Below, one piece after another: positions 1 through 5,690 of a DNA stretch of 6,149 bases. The translations under genes were made by a program, and so were the position numbers. The stretch spans positions 1 to 6,149 of the forward strand of contig JASUSX010000129.1 of assembly GCA_030445875.1 (NCBI GenBank), written 5' to 3'. Below the pieces are notes generated by a model that searched no databases, had not been told where the DNA came from, and saw only the letters and a program-made list of their open reading frames with translations. Positions within the stretch are counted from its first letter, which is position 1; every line of letters starts with the position of its first letter. The DNA is from Clostridia bacterium. Its GTDB lineage: Bacteria > Bacillota > DSM-521 > Neomoorellales > Neomoorellaceae.

Positions 1-63
1 GCCGAGATAAATATCACCACCGGTACGTTCGGCTATGTCCCGGAAAATATCCCGCTTTTCCAC
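1..63 (-). CDS. spoIVA: Stage IV sporulation protein A, N-terminal fragment
   Basis: Only the first 21 codons lie in the window; the gene runs off the left edge. The reading is (GTG)EKRDIFRDIAERTGGDIYLG, which closely matches the conserved SpoIVA N-terminus that comes just before its Walker A loop. SpoIVA is a cytoskeletal ATPase of the mother cell. It polymerises on the outer forespore membrane, forms the basement layer of the spore coat and is needed for cortex formation. The GTG start at 63-61 is supported by a purine-rich Shine-Dalgarno sequence 7 nt upstream and by the family's usual first residues. It is transcribed in the same direction as gpsA but separated from it by 194 nt that carry a sigma-E-like promoter, fitting mother-cell expression. 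The ATPase domain itself is outside the window, so the identification rests on the N-terminal signature. Confidence 0.88.
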   Translation of the reverse strand, partial: MEKRDIFRDIAERTGGDIYLG

Positions 64-70
64 CCCGTAT

Positions 71-80
71 TCTCCCTCCC
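71..80 (-). promoter_or_regulatory. Ribosome binding site of spoIVA
   Basis: On the minus strand this reads GGGAGGGAGA, followed by 7 nt and the GTG start. It is a strong Shine-Dalgarno match at ordinary spacing and fixes the GTG as the spoIVA start. Confidence 0.75.
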
Positions 81-129
81 CAGGCCTGATATTTACCGTT
101 CAGTCCGACTGGCATGTTTTAACAATACA

Positions 130-157
130 TCTATATGACCCTGCAGCCAGAATATGA
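130..157 (-). promoter_or_regulatory. Candidate sigma-E-type promoter for spoIVA
   Basis: On the minus strand a -35-like TCATATT (157-151) is followed by 13 nt and a -10-like CATATAGA (137-130). From memory, sigma-E promoters have a -35 ending in ATATT and a -10 close to CATACAnT with about 14 nt between them. The -35 fits fully; the -10 keeps CATA and one further A. Transcription would begin near position 122, giving a leader of about 60 nt before the GTG. spoIVA is known in Bacillus subtilis to be sigma-E dependent, which supports the reading. No sigma-A-like promoter was seen in the same spacer. The -10 is imperfect and the spacing slightly short, so confidence is moderate. Confidence 0.5.
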
Positions 158-257
158 CCTGAAATCTTTTTTGGCGGCCGACCTTTTACAGATCTATGCG
201 CTAAGGGACAAGAAAAGAACCGGGGATGAAGAGAAGTTGGAGGGGCTATGGAGGGGT

Positions 258-1265
258 CTACCAGAGGCCGGTTTCGACTTCGTGGGTGCGGGGGCGTTCC
301 ATCAGGGCGGCTACGCAATCCTGGACGGGTTTGCCCGCGTAAAGAACCTGGTAGATCTCTGTGGTAATAGGCATACGAATCTGGTGGTGGCGGGAGAGAT
401 CTCGGGCCGCGGCGGTAGTGCGCACGCCTTCGACGACCATACCCATGCTGGCCAGGACCTCGGCCAGGGGCTTGCCCTGCCCCAGCTGGATACCAGCGCG
501 CCGGTTACGGCTGTACATGCTGGTGCAGGTGACAATCAGGTCGCCGATGCCGCTCAAACCGGCGAAGGTCATAGCTTTGCCCCCCAGGGCTACCCCCAGG
601 CGGGCAATCTCCGCCATGCCCCTGGTCATCAGGGCCGCCCGGGCGTTATCGCCCAGTCCCAGGCCATCGGCCATCCCTGTAGCCAGGGCAATGATATTCT
701 TCAGGGCTCCGCCAAATTCCACCCCAATCACATCGGGGTTAGTATAGACCCGGAAGGTGGGGTCCATAAAAATATCCTGGACATATTCGGCCGTTTCCCT
801 GCCGGTAGCGGCGACTACCACGGTAGTGGGCAGGCCGCGGCCTACTTCTTCGGCGTGGCTGGGGCCGGAAAGCACGGCCACTTTGGCCAGGCCTTCCTCC
901 GCCAGGACCTCGGAGAGGCGCTTTCTGGTGTCCAGTTCCAGCCCCTTGGCTGTATTTACGATCACTGTATCCGGGGGCAACAGGGGCTTTAGTTGCCGCG
1001 CCGTTAACCGCACAGCATGGGAAGGGACACTTAAAACTATCAGGTCAGTTTCCCTGGTGGCCAGTTCCAGGTCGGTCGTGGGCCTGACGCCGGGCGGCAA
1101 CTGGACTCCTGGCAAATAGGGTTTATTCTCCCTGGTTTCCAGCAAGGTGGCTACTGTCTCCTGCCGCCGGGCCCAGAGGTTAACCCGGCAACCCTTACGG
1201 GCCAGTAGGACAGCCAGGGCCGTCCCCCAGCTGCCGGCGCCGATAACAGCGATAGTCCCGGACAA
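258..1265 (-). CDS. gpsA: NAD(P)-dependent glycerol-3-phosphate dehydrogenase
   Basis: This cytosolic enzyme reduces dihydroxyacetone phosphate to sn-glycerol-3-phosphate, the backbone for phospholipids. The 335-residue length is typical. The N-terminal Rossmann fold shows GAGSWG at 9-14 within IAVIGAGSWGTALA. NTAKGLE at 104-110 and SGPSHAEE at 133-140 are family signatures. EFGGALKN at 183-190 contains the likely catalytic Lys189, and the C-terminal substrate domain has GIGDL at 239-243 and SRNRRAG at 252-258. The start is TTG at 1265-1263, directly after the plsY stop codon, with GGGGGAG 9 nt upstream; this implies coupled translation. The enzyme supplies glycerol-3-phosphate to PlsY encoded just upstream. 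All expected motifs are present and the frame is intact. No intrinsic terminator follows. Confidence 0.96.
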   Translation of the reverse strand: MSGTIAVIGAGSWGTALAVLLARKGCRVNLWARRQETVATLLETRENKPYLPGVQLPPGVRPTTDLELATRETDLIVLSVPSHAVRLTARQLKPLLPPDTVIVNTAKGLELDTRKRLSEVLAEEGLAKVAVLSGPSHAEEVGRGLPTTVVVAATGRETAEYVQDIFMDPTFRVYTNPDVIGVEFGGALKNIIALATGMADGLGLGDNARAALMTRGMAEIARLGVALGGKAMTFAGLSGIGDLIVTCTSMYSRNRRAGIQLGQGKPLAEVLASMGMVVEGVRTTAAARDLSRHHQIRMPITTEIYQVLYAGKPVQDCVAALMERPRTHEVETGLW

Positions 1266-1850
1266 TTAACTCCGCTCCCCCAATTTGTGTTCGGTACCGG
1301 ATAGAAGGCGTTTAATGTTGGGCCGGTGACGATAAATGATCAGGGCGGCTCCGGCAAAGGTGAACAGGATATAGGGCCAGGGCCGGTGGAAGTATAGCAT
1401 GATGAAAGGGGCCAGGCCGACAGCGACAATGGACCCCAGGGAAACGTAGCGGGAAAGAAGGACGATAATAACCCAGAGTAATAGCGCCCATAGGATAACC
1501 GGTGGCGCCATGGCCAGCACCGCCCCGGCGGCTGTAGCCACCCCCCGGCCGCCCTGAAATTCCAGGAAAATTGACCAGTTGTGGCCGACTATGGCCAGCA
1601 TCGCCGTCAGGGCTGCCAGCCAGGGGCCGCCCATGGCCTGACCCAGCCAGACGGCCAGCATCCCTTTCAGGGCATCGACTGCCAGTACGAGCAGGCCCGG
1701 TACTGTACCCATGGTGCGCAGGGCATTGGTAGCGCCCACATTGCCGCTGCCCCGCCGCCGGATATCAAAACCGTAGACGTAACGCCCGACCAGGTAAGCT
1801 GTGGGTAAGGAACCGATCAGGTAAGCCAGTACCAGGGCAATGAACCACAT
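1266..1850 (-). CDS. plsY: Glycerol-3-phosphate acyltransferase PlsY
   Basis: This membrane enzyme transfers an acyl group from acyl-phosphate to the 1-position of glycerol-3-phosphate, giving lysophosphatidic acid; the acyl-phosphate is normally made by PlsX. I take the ATG at 1850-1848 as the start (194 residues) because GGAGGGG sits 5 nt upstream and the protein then begins MWFIALVLAYLIGSLPTAYL, a typical PlsY first membrane segment. A 12-codon longer reading would place that site inside the gene. Motif 1 is GSGNVGATN at 35-43. Motif 2 is the region around GHNWSIFLEFQGGRGVAT at 89-106. The C-terminal motif is RPNIKRLLSGTEHKLG at 176-191. About five to seven hydrophobic helices are visible. 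In motif 2 the usual KGGKG reads QGGRG. The gene is followed without a gap by gpsA. Confidence 0.95.
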   Translation of the reverse strand: MWFIALVLAYLIGSLPTAYLVGRYVYGFDIRRRGSGNVGATNALRTMGTVPGLLVLAVDALKGMLAVWLGQAMGGPWLAALTAMLAIVGHNWSIFLEFQGGRGVATAAGAVLAMAPPVILWALLLWVIIVLLSRYVSLGSIVAVGLAPFIMLYFHRPWPYILFTFAGAALIIYRHRPNIKRLLSGTEHKLGERS

Positions 1851-1855
1851 GTTTT

Positions 1856-1862
1856 CCCCTCC
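1856..1862 (-). promoter_or_regulatory. Ribosome binding site that sets the plsY start
   Basis: The minus strand reads GGAGGGG, then AAAAC, then the ATG of plsY. The strong match and 5-nt spacing favour the 194-residue protein over a longer in-frame reading beginning near 1886. Confidence 0.8.
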
Positions 1863-1887
1863 ATTATATGGAATTAGGATACACAAC

Positions 1888-1910
1888 CCGGCCCGCCCTT
1901 GCCTGGCCGG
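1888..1910 (-). repeat. GC-rich inverted repeat in the der-plsY spacer
   Basis: CCGGCC and GGCCGG form a perfect 6-bp stem around an 11-nt loop, starting 9 nt after the der stop. The following bases (GTTGTGTATCC on the minus strand) are not a T-run, so this is not a standard intrinsic terminator. It could be a 3' stabilising or partial processing hairpin inside the operon, or chance in GC-rich DNA. Confidence 0.4.
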
Positions 1911-1919
1911 TAAATGGAG

Positions 1920-3236
1920 TCAATCAGCCTTACGGTACCGGAAAAGCAAACGTAAAGGGGTGCCTTCAAAGCCAAAAGCCTGGCGTAGCTGGTTTTCCAG
2001 ATAGCGCTGGTAAGAGAAATGGACGCCCTCGGGCCGGTTGCAGAAGAAGACAAAGGTGGGCGGTTTTACCTTTACCTGGGTGGCGTAAAGGATTTTAACT
2101 GCCTGGCCTTTTACTGCTGGCGGTGGTGTCAGAACCACCGCTTCCCGCACTACTGAATTTAACACCCCTGTAGCAACGCGGCGACTGGCCGCGGCTCCCA
2201 CCGCGTCCAGGACAGGTAAAAGCCGTCTGATACGGTGCCCGGTCAAGGCCGAAAGGAAGAGAACCGGCGCGTAGGCCATAAAACTCAATTCCTGGCGGAT
2301 CGTCTCCTCATAACGGGCCATTGTTTTCTCATCCCTGGGCACCAGATCCCATTTGTTTACTACTATTATAGACGCCTTGCCCTGTTCATGACCATACCCG
2401 GCAATCTTTTTATCCTGCTCCGTTACGCCTTCGGTACCATCCAGGACCACCAGGACCACATCGGCCCGTTCCACCGCCTTAAGGGCGCGGATAACACTGT
2501 AACGTTCCGTCGGGGCGTCCACGCGGCTCTTACGCCGCATCCCGGCGGTATCTATGAGCACGTATTCCTTCTCCCCCCGGCGGAAGAAGGTATCAATAGC
2601 ATCCCTGGTGGTACCCGGCAGGTCGCTGACAATGACCCGTTCTTCCCCCAGCAGGCGATTGACCAGGGAGGATTTACCCACATTGGGCCGGCCGACGACG
2701 GCTACCTTCAGGGCGGACTTATCTTCTGCATCCGCTGCTTCCGGCAGGTGCTCCACGACCCGGTCCAGGAGATCGCCGACATTCAAGCCGTGGATGGCAG
2801 AGATGGGAAAGGGCTCCCCCAGTCCCAGGCGAAAAAACTCGTGGTGCAGGGAGGGATCGCTGAAGTCCTCCACTTTATTGGCCACAAGAATAACCGGTCG
2901 GCCGGAACGGCGCAGCAAGGACGCTACCTCTTCGTCATCGGCGGTCAGCCCGGCGCGGGCGTCTACGACAAAAAGGATTACGTCAGCTTCCCGCAGGGCT
3001 TGTCCAGCCTGCTCTTTGACCCTGGCGACCAGGGGGTCATCCGTCCAGGCGGCAATGCCACCCGTATCTACCAGGGTAAATTGGCGGCCGCACCATTCGG
3101 CCTCGCGATAAAGGCGGTCCCTGGTTACACCCGGGGTGTCTTCCACAATGGCTACCCGGGTGCCGGTAATACGGTTAAAAAGGGTCGATTTGCCGACATT
3201 GGGCCGGCCGACAATGGCAACTACTGGTTTAGGCAA
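1920..3236 (-). CDS. der: Ribosome-assembly GTPase Der (EngA)
   Basis: Der is an essential double GTPase that binds the large ribosomal subunit during its maturation. With the TTG start at 3236-3234 the protein has 438 residues, the usual length. GTPase domain 1 has the P-loop GRPNVGKS at 10-17, DTPGVTRD, the G3 DTGG and a G4 reading NKVE. Domain 2 has GRPNVGKS at 183-190, [16 protein letters not shown] at 294-297 and SALTG at 329-333. A KH-like RNA-binding domain fills about 349-438. The TTG is preferred to the GTG five codons upstream because GGAGGT lies 7 nt before it and would otherwise be inside the gene, and because the protein then begins [17 protein letters not shown], the family norm. 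The start overlaps the end of the DUF512 gene by 8 nt, indicating coupled translation. All nucleotide-binding motifs are intact. Confidence 0.96.
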   Translation of the reverse strand: MPKPVVAIVGRPNVGKSTLFNRITGTRVAIVEDTPGVTRDRLYREAEWCGRQFTLVDTGGIAAWTDDPLVARVKEQAGQALREADVILFVVDARAGLTADDEEVASLLRRSGRPVILVANKVEDFSDPSLHHEFFRLGLGEPFPISAIHGLNVGDLLDRVVEHLPEAADAEDKSALKVAVVGRPNVGKSSLVNRLLGEERVIVSDLPGTTRDAIDTFFRRGEKEYVLIDTAGMRRKSRVDAPTERYSVIRALKAVERADVVLVVLDGTEGVTEQDKKIAGYGHEQGKASIIVVNKWDLVPRDEKTMARYEETIRQELSFMAYAPVLFLSALTGHRIRRLLPVLDAVGAAASRRVATGVLNSVVREAVVLTPPPAVKGQAVKILYATQVKVKPPTFVFFCNRPEGVHFSYQRYLENQLRQAFGFEGTPLRLLFRYRKAD

Positions 3237-4626
3237 ACGGGAAACCTCCACCGGCTGGTTTTCCAGCCCTATTTGGGGGACTCAACAGCCCTGCTACCAG
3301 CCCTTCGCCGGTAGCGGGAACTACCTGGACTTCAACCCCCAGTTCAGCAGCCAGCCTGGCCGGCGTCAGTCCATCCAGGAAAACTGGCTCATCCCTTTTC
3401 AACATGACGCCGGGGATAAGGACCGACCCGCCCCTGGCCCTCAACCAGGGGACATATTCTTTCAATCCCTTTAACAGGTCCTGGCCGGTGAGCAGGCCAG
3501 CTACCGTTACCTGCGGGCCAAAAAAGTGGTTGGCCAGGGAGGCAACCCTGGCTTCCAGGTTGGCGGCCCTGGTAACGGCTGCGCCTACCAGCTCGGCCAT
3601 TACGGGGGCGGCCAGGGCACCGGTGGCCACTACTACCCGGCGCTGACGTACATCTGGCCGGGATATACTGGCCAGGGCCGTGGTAAAGGCATCCAGGAAA
3701 AGGCGTGTCAGACCCACGCCGTTTTCTGTTTGGGGAAAATCGTCATAGTAAGGGGCCGGCGGTAGCGGAAGTCCAGCCAGCAGGTAGAGTTCATCAGCAC
3801 CGTAGACCAGGCCCCGGTCAAAGGAGCGGCGAAACTTTTCCTGCCAGGTGGAAATCCGCTCTCCCACCCTGGCTGCTTCCTCCGCTGTCACCCGCCGTAA
3901 AGGAAAGAGTTTTTCCCTCCGGGAGGTCAAACCTACCGGCACGATAGCAATAGATTGGACGGCAGGGTAAAAGCTACCCAGGTCTTTTATAGTGCGTTCC
4001 AACTCCAGGCCATCATTGAGTCCCGGGCAAAGGACGATCTGGGTATGGATCTGGATGCCGGCAGCGGCCAGTTTCCTGAGTTGGGCAATAACATCTTCGC
4101 CCCGGGGATTACCTAACATTTTTCGCCGTAATTCCGGGTTGGTGGTATGGACGGATATATAAAGGGGGCTCAGGTGCCAGTGTAAAATGTATTCCCAATC
4201 GCGGGGTTTCAAGTTGGTCAGGGTAATAAAATTGCCATGAAGAAAGGAGTAGCGATAGTCGTCATCTTTGATATAGAGGCCGGGCCGGAGACCGGGGGGC
4301 ATCTGATCAACAAAACAGAAAAGGCATTTGTTCCTGCAATGGCGCAGGCCATCAAAGGTGGGAGCGGCAAATTCCAGGCCTAAATCCTGGTCGTAATCCT
4401 TTTCAATCTCCAGGAGCCAGCGGTCGCCGCCGGGTTTCCTGATCTCTACCTCCAGGTTTTCCTCGGCGCAGAGGTAGCGATAGACGATTATATCGGGTAC
4501 TGGTTTCCCATTAATGGATACCAGTATATCCCCCGGCTGAATGTCTAACTCGGCAGCGATACTATCCGGTCGGACAGCTGCTATGTCCGCCCCCTGATCT
4601 GGCAAGAAAGACCCATCCCCAGTCAA
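3229..4626 (-). CDS. DUF512 family protein: PDZ-like plus radical-SAM-like iron-sulfur protein
   Basis: The protein has up to 465 residues and is probably cytosolic; its function is unknown. An N-terminal PDZ-like segment (about 13-60) contains [30 protein letters not shown]97, C101 and C104 form CX3CX2C (CRNKCLFC), the radical SAM 4Fe-4S cluster signature, followed by [11 protein letters not shown] radical-SAM-like barrel region covers roughly 95-240 and includes [19 protein letters not shown]. The C-terminal DUF512 part contains [10 protein letters not shown]. Family members are widespread in Firmicutes and cyanobacteria, and in my recollection the gene often lies beside der, as here. It is the first gene after a sigma-A-like promoter, and der begins within its last codons. 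The start is uncertain: the TTG at 4626 has no good ribosome binding site, and a second in-frame TTG seven codons later (4605-4603) is possible. No substrate can be inferred. Confidence 0.88.
   Translation of the reverse strand: MTGDGSFLPDQGADIAAVRPDSIAAELDIQPGDILVSINGKPVPDIIVYRYLCAEENLEVEIRKPGGDRWLLEIEKDYDQDLGLEFAAPTFDGLRHCRNKCLFCFVDQMPPGLRPGLYIKDDDYRYSFLHGNFITLTNLKPRDWEYILHWHLSPLYISVHTTNPELRRKMLGNPRGEDVIAQLRKLAAAGIQIHTQIVLCPGLNDGLELERTIKDLGSFYPAVQSIAIVPVGLTSRREKLFPLRRVTAEEAARVGERISTWQEKFRRSFDRGLVYGADELYLLAGLPLPPAPYYDDFPQTENGVGLTRLFLDAFTTALASISRPDVRQRRVVVATGALAAPVMAELVGAAVTRAANLEARVASLANHFFGPQVTVAGLLTGQDLLKGLKEYVPWLRARGGSVLIPGVMLKRDEPVFLDGLTPARLAAELGVEVQVVPATGEGLVAGLLSPPNRAGKPAGGGFPFA
3244..3249 (-). 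promoter_or_regulatory. Ribosome binding site that sets the der start
   Basis: GGAGGT on the minus strand is followed by 7 nt and the TTG at 3236-3234. It lies within the last codons of the DUF512 gene. Starting at the upstream GTG (3251-3249) would overlap this site and leaves no clear ribosome binding site of its own. Confidence 0.75.
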
Positions 4627-4658
4627 TTATTTGGCCTACCATCTTAGTTTTCGCCTTA

Positions 4659-4687
4659 ATTATCCAATATTTTACCCTGGCCGTCAA
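4659..4687 (-). promoter_or_regulatory. Sigma-A-type promoter for the DUF512-der-plsY-gpsA operon
   Basis: The minus strand shows TTGACG (4687-4682), a 17-nt spacer and GATAAT (4664-4659). Each hexamer differs from consensus at one position and the spacing is ideal. Transcription would begin near 4652, about 25 nt before the putative DUF512 start. It falls in the only sizeable gap (69 nt) between the DUF3189 genes and the DUF512 gene, which fits an operon boundary. Confidence 0.75.
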
Positions 4688-4695
4688 GTTTTTAC

Positions 4696-5196
4696 TTAGG
4701 GCCAGAGCTGGATAATGGGAGAAGCTAGCCGATTATTGGCTTTAACACCGCCAGCCTTCTTGATTGTTGATTGGACCAGGGACAACAGGGTGGGGTAATC
4801 GCGTTTCAGGCTCCACCGTAACAGCAGATGCCCTAAAAAGGTTAGGCCGGCGTAACGCCGGCAGAAGGCTCCCACCCGCCATAGATAAGAAACCCGGCGG
4901 CTAACATCGATCCACAGCACTTCGCCTTGATCCCGGCCCAGGGCGGCCAGGAAGGTCATGATCGCCCGCCGGGCAGCCTTGCCGTCGTGGCCTACAGCAG
5001 CGGTGTATATAGCCTGACCCGCCGGCGTGGGGCCCATATAGCGCAGGCCACCCTGGCCCTCCGGTGCGTCGAAATACGGTAACCCTTTGAGTTCCTGCCA
5101 GGAGGGGGTGGAATCCGGGGTGAGGAGAGCCAGATGCAGCGCGGCGGCGATTACGGCTGCATGGGTACCGCTAAAACAGGCGTAAATAATGATCAT
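4696..5196 (-). CDS. DUF3189 family protein, second (divergent) tandem copy
   Basis: This 166-residue protein has no known biochemical role. It begins MIIIYACFSGTHAAV and aligns from residue 1 with its upstream neighbour; LPYFD falls at 39-43 in both, and YMG follows at 53-55 here. Compared with the first copy, H6 is Ala, G9 is Ser, and S13 and S14 are both Ala, while Y5, C7, F8, G10 and H12 are kept. The C-terminal half is more divergent and rich in basic and hydrophobic residues (for example HLLLRWSLKRDY). No signal peptide is evident. The ATG lies 3 nt after the stop of the first copy and has no good ribosome binding site, so translation probably depends on coupling. Linkage to spoIIP suggests a sporulation role, which is inference only. 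Confidence 0.78.
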   Translation of the reverse strand: MIIIYACFSGTHAAVIAAALHLALLTPDSTPSWQELKGLPYFDAPEGQGGLRYMGPTPAGQAIYTAAVGHDGKAARRAIMTFLAALGRDQGEVLWIDVSRRVSYLWRVGAFCRRYAGLTFLGHLLLRWSLKRDYPTLLSLVQSTIKKAGGVKANNRLASPIIQLWP

Positions 5197-5199
5197 TTT

Positions 5200-5688
5200 T
5201 TAACCACAGGTTGCAGGCCGGTGCCCGGCAAGGCGTTCCCATAGAGGCCTGTTAATGTTCACAAACTGCACCAGGTGAAAAAATGCTCGCCGGGTGCCGT
5301 AAATTACCACCGGCCGGCCCGGTCCGGTCAGCCCCAGACGGCGGGAGGTAAAACCGCCCAGGCGCATGAGCAGGTTAACCATGGGTGAGGTGTTGAAGAG
5401 GAGTATTTCCTGCCGCGGCAGGCCCAGGATGGTGGCCAGGTCGTAGAGAAGGGCTTCAAACCTGTGACCCAGGTTTTTTTTGCCGGCAGCGTAAACCCTG
5501 TTGCCATAAATATCAGTACCCATATATTTAAGTTCACCCTCTTCACCTTTACTGCGGCCATCAAAATACGGCAGGGCCAGGAGTTCCTCTGCCGTAGGTA
5601 ACCGGTAGGGAGATAGTAAACCCAGGTGAATGGCAGCCGCTGTAACCGAAGAATGGGAGCCACCGAAGCAGTGATAGACGATAATCAT
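5200..5688 (-). CDS. DUF3189 family protein, first tandem copy
   Basis: This 162-residue protein belongs to a family of unknown function found, as I recall, mainly in spore-forming Firmicutes. The N-terminus MIIVYHCFGGSHSSVTAAAIHLG looks like a beta strand, a Gly/Ser/His loop and a helix, resembling a ligand-binding loop but lacking the GK[ST] of a Walker A motif. LPYFD at 39-43 and KYMG at 54-57 are shared with the second copy. I choose the ATG at 5688-5686: AAAGGA lies 6 nt upstream, and both paralogues then begin with the same residues; a TTG six codons earlier would overlap the spoIIP end. The gene starts 2 nt after the spoIIP stop, so it is probably cotranscribed and coupled with it. Confidence 0.82.
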   Translation of the reverse strand: MIIVYHCFGGSHSSVTAAAIHLGLLSPYRLPTAEELLALPYFDGRSKGEEGELKYMGTDIYGNRVYAAGKKNLGHRFEALLYDLATILGLPRQEILLFNTSPMVNLLMRLGGFTSRRLGLTGPGRPVVIYGTRRAFFHLVQFVNINRPLWERLAGHRPATCG

Positions 5689-5690
5689 CC

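Larger units (their letters stand above)
64..257. other. gpsA-spoIVA intergenic region
   Basis: This 194-nt spacer has no convincing gene. In minus-strand order it holds a C-rich, G-poor stretch just after the gpsA stop (257-205), a short GC-rich patch followed by six A residues (180-166), the sigma-E-like promoter, two small dyads in the predicted leader or at its edge (115-124 and 101-111) and the spoIVA ribosome binding site. No hairpin followed by a T-run was found, so there is no clear intrinsic terminator for gpsA. Confidence 0.6.

Noticed and set aside
166..180. CGGCCGCC followed by six A residues after gpsA as a terminator
   Set aside because: The transcribed strand carries A residues, not U, after the GC-rich patch, and the palindrome is too short to form a hairpin with a loop.
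135..992. Plus-strand open frame of 285 codons opposite gpsA
   Set aside because: It mirrors the conserved gpsA gene, starts within the spoIVA promoter region without a ribosome binding site, and shows no family motif.
1863..1868. TATAAT on the minus strand just before plsY, a possible -10 element
   Set aside because: No -35 exists at a proper distance, and transcription would begin within the plsY ribosome binding site. The resemblance looks accidental.
2235..3314. Plus-strand open frame of 359 codons opposite der
   Set aside because: It lies entirely across the highly conserved der gene and the end of DUF512, has no ribosome binding site, and its product has no recognisable domain. Long antisense frames are expected opposite GC-biased genes.
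4686..4697. AAGTTTTTACTT dyad at the end of the second DUF3189 gene as a terminator
   Set aside because: The stem is only 4 bp of A/T-rich sequence, overlaps the stop codon and the -35 element, and has no following T-run on the transcribed strand.
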